A stretch of DNA of 64,000 nt from assembly GCF_011303755.1 (NCBI RefSeq), contig NZ_CP049885.1:2090001-2154000 (forward strand), given 5' to 3'. A model generated the notes under the pieces. It saw nothing but the letters and a program-made list of their open reading frames with translations. It did not search any database and had not been told where the DNA came from. Of the stretch, positions 26,364 to 35,035 are shown piece by piece (position 1 is the stretch's first letter; every line of letters begins with the position of its first letter). This stretch comes from Acidovorax sp. HDW3. GTDB lineage: Bacteria > Pseudomonadota > Gammaproteobacteria > Burkholderiales > Burkholderiaceae_C. Made by a program: the position numbers and the translations under genes.

Positions 26364-26711
26364 ATGTCCAACGACGCCACCCACCCCTGCCTGACCTGCG
26401 GTGCCTGCTGCCACCAATACCGCGTTGAATTTTCCGTCTATGAACTCGCCAGCACGGGCGCCAGCGTGCCCGACGCCCTGGCGCACGAAGTCTCTGGCAA
26501 CCGCTGGCGCATGAACGGCACGGCGCAGCACCCGGTGCGCTGCGCCGCACTGATCGGGCGCTGCGGCGAGCAATCCATTTGCAGTATTTACGAGCAGCGC
26601 CCCAGCGCCTGCCGCAGCTTTGCCATGGGCGATGAGCGCTGCGCCCAGGCGCGCCAGGCCCACGGCTTGGCACCCGTGGATCCGGCCTGGCTCTACCCCG
26701 AGGCCGCCTGA
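26364..26711 (+). CDS. YkgJ-family cysteine cluster protein, paralogue 1
   Basis: A 115-residue protein with the CxxCxxCC-type cluster CLTCGACC at its N-terminus and further cysteines in VRCAALIGRC, SICSIYEQRPSACRSF and DERCAQA. These form the presumed zinc- or iron-binding UPF0153/YkgJ fold. ATG at 26364 places the cluster at residue 10, as in the family. Function unknown. It is separated from a second paralogue by the oppositely oriented tesB. Confidence 0.8.
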   Translation: MSNDATHPCLTCGACCHQYRVEFSVYELASTGASVPDALAHEVSGNRWRMNGTAQHPVRCAALIGRCGEQSICSIYEQRPSACRSFAMGDERCAQARQAHGLAPVDPAWLYPEAA

Positions 26712-26729
26712 CGCTCTAACGCCTGACGC

Positions 26730-27599
26730 TTAACGCCAGTCCTCGCGCAAGCGCGTGAGCCCTTCTTGCGCCACCGAGGCCACGAGCTGGCCGGCGCGGT
26801 TGTAGATGCTGCCGCGCGCAAAGCCGCGCGCGTTGCCCGACCAGGGGCTGTCCATGGCGTAGAGCAGCCAGTCGTCCATGCGCAGGTCGGCATGAATCCA
26901 CAGCGCATGATCGAGGCTCGCCACCTGCATGAATTTCTGGAACACCGAAACGCCATGCGGCTGCATGGCGGTGGTCAGCAGGTTGAAATCGCTGGCGTAG
27001 GCGAGCAGGAATTTGTGCAGCTGCGGCTCGTCGGGCAGGCTGCCGGCGGCGCGGAACCACACGTACTTGACCGGCTCGCAGGGCTGGGGCGCAAAGGGAT
27101 TGAGCACCGTCACCGGGCGGATCTCGATCGGCTTGTCGCTCACCGCGCGCTCGCGCAGGCGCTCGGGAATTTGCGCCGCCACCAGGCGCGCGAGCTCGGT
27201 CTCGGAGGCCAGGCCCTCGGGCCCTGGCACCTCGGGCATGGTCGGCTGGTGCGAAAAACCTTCTTCCCGGTTTTGGAACGACATCGAGCAGGTAAAAATC
27301 TGCTGGCCTTTCTGGATCGCCGTCACGCGCCGGGTGGTGAAACTGCCACCATCGCGCACACGCTCGACCTGGTAGATCAGCGGCAGGCTGGCGTCCCCCG
27401 GGCGCAGGAAATAGCCGTGCAGGGAGTGCACCTGGCGCTCCGGCGCCACCGTCTGGCTGGCCGCCGAGACGCACTGGCCGAGCACCTGGCCGCCAAAGAG
27501 CTGGCGAAAGCCCAGATCCTGGCTGCGCCCACGGAACAGGTTTTCTTCGATCGGCTCCAGGCTCAGCAGGGCCACCAGGTCATCTAGCACTTGGGTCAT
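26730..27599 (-). CDS. tesB: Acyl-CoA thioesterase II
   Basis: A 289-residue double-hotdog thioesterase that hydrolyses medium and long acyl-CoA. It shows FGGQVLGQCVSAASQTV, SLHGYFLRPGDASLPLIYQVERVRDGGSFTTRRVTAIQ in the N-terminal hotdog and SLDHALWIHADLRMDDWLLY with the catalytic Asp region in the C-terminal hotdog. GGAG sits eight bases before the ATG at 27599, which is preferred to the ATG six bases upstream. A 9-bp perfect palindrome overlaps its likely -10 element. Confidence 0.9.
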   Translation of the reverse strand: MTQVLDDLVALLSLEPIEENLFRGRSQDLGFRQLFGGQVLGQCVSAASQTVAPERQVHSLHGYFLRPGDASLPLIYQVERVRDGGSFTTRRVTAIQKGQQIFTCSMSFQNREEGFSHQPTMPEVPGPEGLASETELARLVAAQIPERLRERAVSDKPIEIRPVTVLNPFAPQPCEPVKYVWFRAAGSLPDEPQLHKFLLAYASDFNLLTTAMQPHGVSVFQKFMQVASLDHALWIHADLRMDDWLLYAMDSPWSGNARGFARGSIYNRAGQLVASVAQEGLTRLREDWR

Positions 27600-27621
27600 C
27601 AGCATCTCTCCAATATCTCTC

Positions 27622-27646
27622 GGGCGCGCGATTATGCCGCGCGCCC
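27622..27646. promoter_or_regulatory. Palindrome in the divergent tesB/ykgJ promoter region
   Basis: GGGCGCGCG and CGCGCGCCC form perfect 9-bp arms around ATTATGC. On the minus strand the loop reads GCATAAT, a good extended -10 for tesB. A regulator bound here would block that promoter. A shorter relative, GGCGCG-ATTGTGC-CGCGCC, lies at 29242-29260 just upstream of the FAD monooxygenase start. Confidence 0.4.
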
Positions 27647-27690
27647 AGGAGCGGCGCACAATGCGCAGCTTTTGCCATTGCCAGCCTGCC

Positions 27691-27999
27691 ATGAGCCACC
27701 CCTGCCTGTCCTGCGGCGCCTGCTGCGCGAGCTTTCGCGTCGATTTCTCCGTCCATGAAACCCAGGAAATGGGCGGTGACGTGCCCGATGGCCTGGCCAT
27801 GCCCGTCACCGACAGCCTGCGCCGCCTGCGCGGCACCGACCACGTGCCGCCGCGCTGCGCTGCCCTCAGCGGCCGCCTGGGCCAGCAAGTGGCCTGCGGC
27901 ATTTACGAATGGCGCCCCTCGCCTTGCCGCGAGTTCGAGGCCGGCAGCGACGCCTGCCAACGCGCCCGGCGCCGCCACGGGCTGGCGCAATTGGAGTAA
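27691..27999 (+). CDS. YkgJ-family cysteine cluster protein, paralogue 2
   Basis: A 102-residue protein opening MSHPCLSCGACCASFRVDFS, with cysteines at PPRCAALSG, VACGIYEWRPSPCREF and SDACQRARRRHG. The pattern matches paralogue 1 at 26364-26711 almost cysteine for cysteine. It is divergent from tesB and ends against a repeat copy shared with the converging FAD monooxygenase. Metal-binding function is inferred from the family only. Confidence 0.8.
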   Translation: MSHPCLSCGACCASFRVDFSVHETQEMGGDVPDGLAMPVTDSLRRLRGTDHVPPRCAALSGRLGQQVACGIYEWRPSPCREFEAGSDACQRARRRHGLAQLE

Positions 28000-28053
28000 A
28001 AACCGGCTCTAGCGCTTACCAGGCAAGCGTGAGTAGCTCTGTTTTTAATAGCA
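27997..28053. repeat. Dispersed palindromic repeat, copy 4
   Basis: AAAACCGGCTCTAGCGCTTA, a short spacer, CAAGCGTGAGTAGCTCTGTT, then TTTAATAGC. It fills the space between two converging genes and would form a hairpin with T-rich flanks on both strands, suitable as a bidirectional terminator. Confidence 0.75.
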
Positions 28054-28054
28054 T

Positions 28055-29239
28055 TCACGCCGCATACAACCACGGCTTGTCAAGCAGGCGTGCGCCCAGC
28101 AGGCGCAGGCTGGCGTCGCGTGCCCAGCGCAGCGGCCCCTGGGCGTGGAAGATGCGGCCGTTGCGCTCGGACTGGGCTTGCACGCGCGCGTTGCGCTGCC
28201 AGCGGTTGAGGGCGTAGCGGCGCAGGCGCAGGCCCAGCTCCAGGTCGTGCATGGAGAGCGCGCTTTGCAGCTCCACCGCATCCTCGATCGCCATGCCCGC
28301 GCCCTGCGCCATGTAGGGGCGCATGGGGTGGGCGGCGTCGCCGATCAGGGCCACCAGGCCGCGCGCCATCTGCGCCGGCGACTGCAGCGGTGGCCGATCG
28401 GCCAGCGGCCACAGGCGCCAGCCGCTGCCGGCCTCGGGCACGCCGCGCACCGCATCCTGCAAGGCGCTGCAGGTGCCGGCCAGGGCGGCTTCGAGGTCGG
28501 CGGCGTTGGCGCTGTGATCCCAATCGTCGAGATCGGCCGGCGCCGGGCCTTCGATGATGGCCACCAGGTTCTGCAGCGCGCCGCCGCGCAGCGGGTACTG
28601 CACCACGTGCAGGCGCGGCCCGAGCCAGGCCGTGACTTCCTGCGTGCGCAGGCGCTCGGGCAGCGCCGCCTGCGGCACAACGACGCGGTACGCCAGGTGG
28701 CCGGTGCTGCGCGGCGCGGCTGCACCCAACATCTGGCTGCGCACCTGGCTGCGCAGGCCATCGGCGCCGATCAGGGCGTCGCCCTCGATGATTTTCTTGC
28801 CGCCCGCGCGCACCGTGATGGCGCCATCGGCCTCGCGGTAGCTGTCAATCGGGTGCTCCAGGTTCAGGTGCACCTCCCCCTCTTGCTGCACGGCGGCGAG
28901 CAAGAGGGCGTGCAAATCCGCACGGTGGATGGTGGCGTAGGCGCCGCCGTAGCGCCGCACCGCCTGCGCCCCCAGGGGCAGCTGCGCCAGTTCAGCGCCA
29001 CTCAAGGCGCAGCGCACGCGCAGGCGCGGCGGAAAAGCGGCCACCGCCTGCAACGGCTGCTGCAAACCCCAAGCCTGCAGGCGGCGCACCACATTGGGCC
29101 CGAGCTGCACGCCGGCGCCGACTTCGCTAAAAACCGCTGTGCGCTCGAACAAACGCACCTCACACCCCGCACGGGCCGCGCCAAGGCCCGCCGCCAGCCC
29201 GGCAATACCGCCGCCGGCAATCAATACCTGCTTTTTCAT
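28055..29239 (-). CDS. FAD-dependent aromatic monooxygenase (salicylate/3-hydroxybenzoate hydroxylase type)
   Basis: A 394-residue class A flavoprotein monooxygenase. The N-terminal Rossmann motif IAGGGIAGLAAGLGAARAG binds FAD, a DG motif is in DALIGADGLRSQVR, and the second FAD motif is LIGDAAHPMRPYMAQGAGMAIEDA. These NAD(P)H enzymes hydroxylate aromatic acids such as salicylate or 3-hydroxybenzoate. No ring-cleavage gene is nearby, so the substrate is open. It starts 39 bp from the acnA stop on the same strand. Confidence 0.85.
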   Translation of the reverse strand: MKKQVLIAGGGIAGLAAGLGAARAGCEVRLFERTAVFSEVGAGVQLGPNVVRRLQAWGLQQPLQAVAAFPPRLRVRCALSGAELAQLPLGAQAVRRYGGAYATIHRADLHALLLAAVQQEGEVHLNLEHPIDSYREADGAITVRAGGKKIIEGDALIGADGLRSQVRSQMLGAAAPRSTGHLAYRVVVPQAALPERLRTQEVTAWLGPRLHVVQYPLRGGALQNLVAIIEGPAPADLDDWDHSANAADLEAALAGTCSALQDAVRGVPEAGSGWRLWPLADRPPLQSPAQMARGLVALIGDAAHPMRPYMAQGAGMAIEDAVELQSALSMHDLELGLRLRRYALNRWQRNARVQAQSERNGRIFHAQGPLRWARDASLRLLGARLLDKPWLYAA

Positions 29240-29278
29240 GGGGCGCGATTGTGCCGCGCCAGCGGCCTGCGCTCGGGC

Positions 29279-32182
29279 TTACGCCGCCAAAAGCTGACGC
29301 AAAACGTAGGGCAGGATGCCGCCGGCGCGGTAGTAGTCGGTCTCGATCGGGGTGTCGATGCGCAGGCGCAGCGCCACCTGCTGCACACGGCCATCGGCGT
29401 GGGTGATGCGCAGCTGCGCCTGGCTTTGGGGCGCCAGGGCCCGGTCCAAGGCCAGGTCAATGTGCTCGCTGCCCGTCAAGCCCAGCGACTGCCAGCTGTC
29501 CTGGCCCAGGAACTGCAGCGGCAACACGCCCATGCCCACCAGGTTGGAGCGGTGAATGCGCTCAAAACTGCGTGCAATCACGGCACGGATACCCAGCAGC
29601 TGCGTGCCCTTGGCCGCCCAGTCGCGGCTGGAGCCCGTGCCGTATTCCTCGCCGGCAAAAATCACCGTCGGCGTGCCCTCTGCCATGTAGCGCGTGGCGG
29701 CGTCGAAGATGGTGAGTTTTTCGCCCTGCAGCGGGCCGTCGCCCTGGTACAGGGTGACGCCGCCCTCCTCGCGCGTGCCGTCGGCGTGGGGCGCGAGCAT
29801 GAGGTTTTTGATGCGTACGTTGGCAAAAGTGCCGCGCACCATGACCTCGTGCTGCCCCCGGCGCGAGCCGTAGCTGTTGAAATCGAGCCGGGCCACACCC
29901 TGAGCGCGCAGCCACTGGCCAGCGGGCGAGCTTTCTTTGATGGCGCCGGCGGGCGAGATGTGGTCGGTGGTGATGGAGTCACCAAACAGCGCCATGATGC
30001 GCGCACCGCGCAATACTTCCAGGCTTTTTGGCCCTGTAGCGCTTTGTGGATCAGCGCTAGCAGCTACAGAATTGATAGTGAAATTGGCAAAAAACGGCGG
30101 CTCTGCAATATAGGTGCTCGCCGGCCAGGGGTAGGTCTGGCCGCTGGCGCCCTGGATTTTTTCCCACAGCGCGCCCGGCTCCTGGCGGATTTTGGCGTAG
30201 TTGTCACGAAACGCCTGGCCGTTCATGGCGTACTGCATCAGCGCGGCTACCTCGTCGCTGCTGGGCCAAATGTCGCGCAGATACACCGGCTGGCCCTGCG
30301 CGCCCAGCCCCAGGGGCTCGCTGGTGAGGTCTTTGCGCACGTTGCCCGCCAAGGCGTAGGCCACGACCAGCGGCGGGCTGGCCAAGAAGTTGGCCTTGAT
30401 GTTGGGGTGAATGCGGGCCTCAAAATTTCGGTTGCCCGAGAGCACGGCGGCGCACACCAGGTCATGCGCAGCAATGGCCTCGTTGATCGGTGCGGCCAGG
30501 TCGCCCGAGTTGCCTATGCAGGTGGTGCAACCATAGCCGGCGACGGTGAAACCGAGTTGCTCCAGATACGGCAACAGCCCGGTTTGGCTCAGGTATTGGG
30601 TGACCACGCGCGAGCCCGGGGCGAGCGAGGTTTTGATGTGCGGTTGCACCTTGAGTCCGGCCTGCACCGCCTTTTTGGCCAGCAAGCCCGCCGCCAGCAA
30701 CACGCTGGGGTTGGAGGTGTTGGTGCAGCTGGTGATGGCGGCAATGAGCACATCGCCATGGCCAATGCTGGGGTGCGCGTTCTTGCCGTGCAGGGGCGCG
30801 TTCACGTGCTGCAGCTCCAGGCGTGGTTTGTTGTGCACCATTTCAGCCTCGCTGCGCGCCGCGCCTTCGGTGGCGGGCAGCTCGGGCGGGGCGGCGCCAT
30901 CGAGGGCGCTGGCGGCCAGGGGGTAGCGCTCATCGAGGCGCTCGGGGGCGAGCTTGAAGCCGCCACTTTCCACCGGCGCCGAAAACAGGTGCGTGAACTG
31001 GGCCTTCATCTGCCCCAGATCAATCCGGTCTTGCGGGCGCTTGGGGCCCGCCAGGCTGGGGCTGACGCTGCCCAGATCGAGCTGCAGCACCTGCGAATAG
31101 TCAATCTCCCCGGCCTGCGGTGCACCAAACATTTGCTGCGCCTTGAAATAGGCGGCAAACGCCTCGATCTCCGCCGCGCTGCGGCCCGTGCCCTGGAAGT
31201 ATTCAATGGTTTTTTCATCCACTGGGAAAAAGCCCAGCGTGGCGCCATATTCAGGCGCCATATTGCCCATGGTGGCGCGGTCGGGCAGCGACAGTGTGCG
31301 CAGACCGGGGCCAAAAAATTCAACAAATTTGCCCACCACCTTGTGCCGGCGCAAAAGCTCGGTCACGGTCAGCACCAAATCGGTGGCGGTCACGCCCTCG
31401 CGCAGCTGGCCGGTAAATTCCAGGCCCACGACATCGGGCGTGAGGAAATACAGGGGCTGGCCGAGCATGGCCGATTCGGCCTCGATACCACCCACCCCCC
31501 AGCCGACGACGCCAATGCCGTTAATCATGGTGGTGTGGCTGTCGGTGCCGACCAGGGTATCGGGGTAATACACGCCAGCACCATCTTGGTGCACACCACG
31601 CGCCAAATACTCCAGATTGACCTGGTGCACGATGCCAAAACCCGGGGGCACGACCCCAAATGTTTGAAATGCCTGCATCCCCCATTTCATGAACTCGTAG
31701 CGCTCGCGGTTGCGCTGGAATTCGAGCTGCATGTTCTGCACCAGGGCATTTTTGGTGCCGTAGTGATCGACCATGATGGAGTGATCGACCACCAAATCCA
31801 CCGGCACCAGCGGCTCGATTTTTCGCGGATTCGCCCCCAACCGCTGCGCCGCACTGCGCATGGCGGCCAAATCGGCCAAGAGCGGCACGCCGGTAAAGTC
31901 TTGCAAAATCACCCGCGCCAGCATGAAGGGGATTTCTTCGGTGCGCGGCGCCTGCGCTTGCCACTGGGCCAGCTGCTGCACATGCGCGGGGGTGACTTTG
32001 CCGCCTCCGCAATGGCGCAGCACCGATTCGAGCACGATGCGCAGCGACCAGGGCATACGCCCAATGGCCGGAAACGCCTCGGCCAGCAACGGCAGCGAAT
32101 AAAACTGGCCACTGCGCCCGTCCGGCAAAGCCAGGGGCTGCAGCGTGTGGGCGAAGGGGTGGGGGGCGTTGGGTGTTGGCAT
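29279..32182 (-). CDS. acnA: Aconitate hydratase A
   Basis: A 967-residue aconitase of the TCA cycle, interconverting citrate and isocitrate with a 4Fe-4S cluster. Cluster cysteines are in [12 protein letters not shown] and [12 protein letters not shown], and the substrate-binding [15 protein letters not shown] and [14 protein letters not shown] are present. AAGGAG lies seven bases before the ATG at 32182. It is longer than usual for AcnA (about 900). Residues about 701-717 ([14 protein letters not shown]), between the three-domain core and the swivel domain, are encoded by an in-frame copy of the dispersed repeat. Confidence 0.94.
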   Translation of the reverse strand: MPTPNAPHPFAHTLQPLALPDGRSGQFYSLPLLAEAFPAIGRMPWSLRIVLESVLRHCGGGKVTPAHVQQLAQWQAQAPRTEEIPFMLARVILQDFTGVPLLADLAAMRSAAQRLGANPRKIEPLVPVDLVVDHSIMVDHYGTKNALVQNMQLEFQRNRERYEFMKWGMQAFQTFGVVPPGFGIVHQVNLEYLARGVHQDGAGVYYPDTLVGTDSHTTMINGIGVVGWGVGGIEAESAMLGQPLYFLTPDVVGLEFTGQLREGVTATDLVLTVTELLRRHKVVGKFVEFFGPGLRTLSLPDRATMGNMAPEYGATLGFFPVDEKTIEYFQGTGRSAAEIEAFAAYFKAQQMFGAPQAGEIDYSQVLQLDLGSVSPSLAGPKRPQDRIDLGQMKAQFTHLFSAPVESGGFKLAPERLDERYPLAASALDGAAPPELPATEGAARSEAEMVHNKPRLELQHVNAPLHGKNAHPSIGHGDVLIAAITSCTNTSNPSVLLAAGLLAKKAVQAGLKVQPHIKTSLAPGSRVVTQYLSQTGLLPYLEQLGFTVAGYGCTTCIGNSGDLAAPINEAIAAHDLVCAAVLSGNRNFEARIHPNIKANFLASPPLVVAYALAGNVRKDLTSEPLGLGAQGQPVYLRDIWPSSDEVAALMQYAMNGQAFRDNYAKIRQEPGALWEKIQGASGQTYPWPASTYIAEPPFFANFTINSVAASADPQSATGPKSLEVLRGARIMALFGDSITTDHISPAGAIKESSPAGQWLRAQGVARLDFNSYGSRRGQHEVMVRGTFANVRIKNLMLAPHADGTREEGGVTLYQGDGPLQGEKLTIFDAATRYMAEGTPTVIFAGEEYGTGSSRDWAAKGTQLLGIRAVIARSFERIHRSNLVGMGVLPLQFLGQDSWQSLGLTGSEHIDLALDRALAPQSQAQLRITHADGRVQQVALRLRIDTPIETDYYRAGGILPYVLRQLLAA
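30034..30080. repeat. Dispersed palindromic repeat, copy 5, inside acnA
   Basis: TGTAGCGCTTTGTGGATCAG, then CGCTAGCAGCTACAGAATTG and ATAG. Arms TGTAGCGCT and AGCGCTAGCAGCTACA pair around a short spacer. The minus-strand acnA frame remains open through it. The A/T tract is more diverged than in the intergenic copies. Confidence 0.7.
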
Positions 32183-32292
32183 CGGGGACTCCTTGGAGGA
32201 AATGCCCGGCCATTCTGGGCAGGCGCCCATCCCCCGGCAAGGGGCACAACCCGCAACCCTGCACCCAACGCGGAATAGCAAAAGCGAACAAC

Positions 32293-32318
32293 AAAAAACC
32301 CGCCGCAGCGGGTTTTTT
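32293..32318 (-). terminator. Intrinsic terminator downstream of the H-NS-like gene
   Basis: AAAAAACCCGC-CGCA-GCGGGTTTTTT, symmetrical and active on either strand in principle. It lies 32 bp past the H-NS-like stop and upstream of acnA, so it separates the two minus-strand genes. Confidence 0.88.
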
Positions 32319-32349
32319 GACGGGGATAAATCCGGTGGATTGGCAGTGA

Positions 32350-32655
32350 TTACGCAATCAGGAACTGGCTGCGATCCTGGCCTTGAATCCACTTCGGCGG
32401 CTTGCCGCGACCGGTCCAGGTATCGCCGTTGTTGTTGCGGTATTTGGGGGCAACTTTGGCGCCGCCTGCCGCTGCAGCGCGCGGGCCACGGCCAGCACGG
32501 GGGGTGGGGAATACGTCTTGCTCGGTCAGGCCATATTCAGCGACGATGCTGCGCACTTTGCTCACCGCATCCGACAATTCGCGGGTGCGCGCTTCTTCAA
32601 TGCGGGAATCAAGGGCTTGACGCTCTTTGAGCAGGTCTTTGTAGGAAGTAGTCAT
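32350..32655 (-). CDS. H-NS family nucleoid-associated protein
   Basis: A 101-residue histone-like protein. The N-terminal half is a helical oligomerisation region ([19 protein letters not shown]), then a flexible basic Gly/Ala linker ([15 protein letters not shown]). The C-terminus is the H-NS DNA-binding motif [19 protein letters not shown], in which the TWTGRG.PP core contacts the AT-rich minor groove. Domain order matches betaproteobacterial BpH3-like proteins. Monocistronic. Confidence 0.92.
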   Translation of the reverse strand: MTTSYKDLLKERQALDSRIEEARTRELSDAVSKVRSIVAEYGLTEQDVFPTPRAGRGPRAAAAGGAKVAPKYRNNNGDTWTGRGKPPKWIQGQDRSQFLIA

Positions 32656-32756
32656 GGTGCAATGGCCGTGAAATGGTTTTGACGCTGTGGATTATATAAA
32701 TAAATCCCATGGCCGCTTGTTTTTCCGCCTAAGCAATTACCACAAGCCACACGGCA

Positions 32757-34058
32757 TTATGGGTACCGTGCCCCCATCCACTGGGCCAGGACTTTATCAA
32801 TGCGACGTCCATCCAAATCCACAACCTCGAACTCCCAACCCGTGCAGACGATACGCTCGCCCAATGTCGGCAAATGGCCCGATACCGTCAGCAGCAAACC
32901 CGCCAAGGTGTTATAGCGGCCACGGTTTTCGTCGGGCAGATCCCGAATATCCAGGCGTGCCTTCAGCTCGGTAATCGGCATCTGGCCATCGAGCAGCCAG
33001 GAGCCGTCGTCACGCTGCAACGCCCAGGCTTCGCTGTGGGCCGAGGGCAGCAATTCCCCCGTAATCGCTTCGAGCAAATCGCGCGGCGTCATGATGCCCT
33101 GCACCACGCCATATTCATCGACGACAAACACAAACCGCCCAGCGCCCTGGCGCAGTTGTTCGAGCAATTCGAGGCCACTCAAGGTTTCAGGCAAAAAATG
33201 CGCCGGCTGGGCGCAAGCGCGCAGGGGCTGTGCGGCGTCGGCCTGCAGGGACAGCAACTGCGCCACGCTGACCACGCCCACCACCTCGTCGAGCGAGCCC
33301 TGGCACACCGGGTACCACGAATGCGCACCACGCCCGCCATCGCGGCCGGCCAGGCGCAGGGCCTGGGCCACGGCCAAATCGGCCGACAGCCATTGCACCT
33401 CCGAGCGCGGCACCATGAGTGAGGTCAGGGGCCGGTCGTCGAGGCGAAAAACGTTTTGCACCAGCTGGTGCTCGTCGTCCTCGATCACCCCGGCCTCATG
33501 GCCCTCGTTCAGGCTGGCGGCAATTTCCTCTTCCGTTACGGCCCTGGCTGCCTTGTTGTCGATGCGCAACACCCCCAGCACTGCCTGTGTGGACAGCGCC
33601 AGCAAACGCACGAACGGCCCCGCCAGGCGCGCCAGCGCCGCCATGGGCCGCGCCACCAGGCGCGCCACCTGCTCGGGGTAAAGCTGGCCGATGCGCTTGG
33701 GCACCAGCTCGCCAAACACAATCGTCACAAAGGTGATACCCAGCACCACGGCGGCGGTAGCCGTCAGCTCGGCTGCCTTGGCCGGTGTGCCCAGGGCTAG
33801 CAGCCACTGGCCGAGGTCGGCGCTGAACGCGGCCTCGCCCACAATGCCGTTGACCATGCCAATCGAGGTAATACCCACCTGTACGGAGGATAAAAACTGC
33901 GTCGGGTCTTGCAGCAGCGCCAGCGCCTGGCGCGCGCCCTTGTCGCCACCATCGGCCAGACTCTGCAGCCGCAGTTTGCGGCTCGATGCCAACGCCAGCT
34001 CCGACATGGCAAACAGGCCATTGAGCAAAGTCAGCAGCGCAATCAGCAGAAAATCCAT
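32757..34058 (-). CDS. CNNM/CorC-type membrane protein (HlyC/CorC family)
   Basis: A 433-residue protein. The N-terminal DUF21/CNNM domain has about four membrane segments (FLLIALLTLLNGLFAMSELAL and later VVLGITFVTIVFGELVPKRI). A CBS pair follows at about 205-330 (DRPLTSLMVPRSEV, FVFVVDEYGVVQGIMTPRDLLEAI). The C-terminal CorC_HlyC domain is about 345-425. The family is linked to Mg2+/Co2+ efflux; the haemolysin name is historical. ATG at 34058 begins directly at the first membrane segment and lies 24 bp from the divergent apaH. Confidence 0.88.
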   Translation of the reverse strand: MDFLLIALLTLLNGLFAMSELALASSRKLRLQSLADGGDKGARQALALLQDPTQFLSSVQVGITSIGMVNGIVGEAAFSADLGQWLLALGTPAKAAELTATAAVVLGITFVTIVFGELVPKRIGQLYPEQVARLVARPMAALARLAGPFVRLLALSTQAVLGVLRIDNKAARAVTEEEIAASLNEGHEAGVIEDDEHQLVQNVFRLDDRPLTSLMVPRSEVQWLSADLAVAQALRLAGRDGGRGAHSWYPVCQGSLDEVVGVVSVAQLLSLQADAAQPLRACAQPAHFLPETLSGLELLEQLRQGAGRFVFVVDEYGVVQGIMTPRDLLEAITGELLPSAHSEAWALQRDDGSWLLDGQMPITELKARLDIRDLPDENRGRYNTLAGLLLTVSGHLPTLGERIVCTGWEFEVVDLDGRRIDKVLAQWMGARYP

Positions 34059-34082
34059 GGCTCCTACAACGCAAAAACGACC

Positions 34083-34925
34083 ATGGCACTGTACTGTATC
34101 GGCGACATCCAGGGCTGCAGCGACGCCTTCGAGCGGCTGCTGGCGCACATCGGCTTCTCCCCCAGCCGCGACACCGTCTATCTGCTGGGCGACCTGGTCA
34201 ACCGGGGGCCGGACTCGGGCGCCGTGCTGCGCCGCTGCATGGCCCTTGATGGCGCCGTGCGCCCCCTGCTGGGCAACCACGACCTGCACCTGCTGGCCAC
34301 CGCCGCCGGCATTCGCCCCCCCGGGCGGCGCGACACCCTCGCCGCCATTTTGGCGGCGCCCGACCGCGACGCGCTGCTGCACTGGCTGCGCCAGCAGCCG
34401 CTGGTGCGCACACACACGCTCGCTGGTGAGCGCCTGCTCATGCTGCACGCCGGGCTGCTGCCCCACTGGAGCGCCGACGACGCCCTGGCGCGCGCCGCCG
34501 AGGTGCAAGCGGCCCTGCGCGGGCCGCAGTGGCAGGATTTTTTACGCGCCATGTACGGCAACCAGCCCGACCAGTGGAGTGACCACCTGGACGGCCTGGC
34601 GCGCCTGCGCGTCATCACCAACGTGCTGACACGGCTACGTTTTTGCTCGCCCGAGGGCGTGATGGACTTTGCCAGCACGGAAAGCGCCAGCCACCCGCCG
34701 CCGGGCCTGCTGCCCTGGTTCGACGTGCCCGGGCGCGCCAGCGGCGGCACGCTGATCGCCTTTGGTCACTGGTCCACCCTGGGCTGGATGAATCGCCCCG
34801 ACCTGCTGGCCCTGGACACCGGCTGCGTCTGGGGCGGCTGCCTGACCGCCGTGCGTTTTGGCGCCACCCTGGCCGAACGTGAACGCTGCCAGGTGGCCTG
34901 CCCACAAGCCCAGACGCCGGGTTGA
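34083..34925 (+). CDS. apaH: Symmetrical bis(5'-nucleosyl)-tetraphosphatase
   Basis: A 280-residue PPP-family phosphoesterase that splits Ap4A into two ADP and also acts in mRNA decapping. The metal motifs GDIQGC (residues 7-12), GDLVNRGPDS and GNHDLH are intact, with the family-typical MLHAGLLPHW and FGHWSTLGW later. It is divergent from the CNNM gene and converges on apbE through a long repeat copy. Confidence 0.93.
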   Translation: MALYCIGDIQGCSDAFERLLAHIGFSPSRDTVYLLGDLVNRGPDSGAVLRRCMALDGAVRPLLGNHDLHLLATAAGIRPPGRRDTLAAILAAPDRDALLHWLRQQPLVRTHTLAGERLLMLHAGLLPHWSADDALARAAEVQAALRGPQWQDFLRAMYGNQPDQWSDHLDGLARLRVITNVLTRLRFCSPEGVMDFASTESASHPPPGLLPWFDVPGRASGGTLIAFGHWSTLGWMNRPDLLALDTGCVWGGCLTAVRFGATLAERERCQVACPQAQTPG

Positions 34926-35031
34926 AGCTACAAAAAAGAGAGCTGCTGACGCTTGCTCCACAACGGTTTGAAGGCAAAAAGCACTTCAAACCTTCGCAGA
35001 ACAAGCGCCAGCAGCTCTTATTTTGATAGCG
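34924..35031. repeat. Dispersed palindromic repeat, copy 6, with nested hairpin
   Basis: The left arm GAAGCTACAAAAAAGAGAGC continues into TGCTGACGCTTG. The right arm is CAAGCGCCAGCAGCTCTTAT followed by TTTGATAGC. Unlike other copies, about 38 bases separate the arms, and these contain their own hairpin: GGTTTGAAG paired with CTTCAAACC. The copy is about twice the usual length and lies between the converging apaH and apbE. Confidence 0.8.
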
Positions 35032-35035
35032 AAAA

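Noticed and set aside
28145-32278. A plus-strand open frame of about 1,377 codons across the monooxygenase and aconitase genes
   Set aside because: It is antisense to two well-recognised genes with conserved motifs; its own sequence is low-complexity (His/Gln/Arg/Ala-rich) with no domain. Long antisense frames are expected at this GC content.
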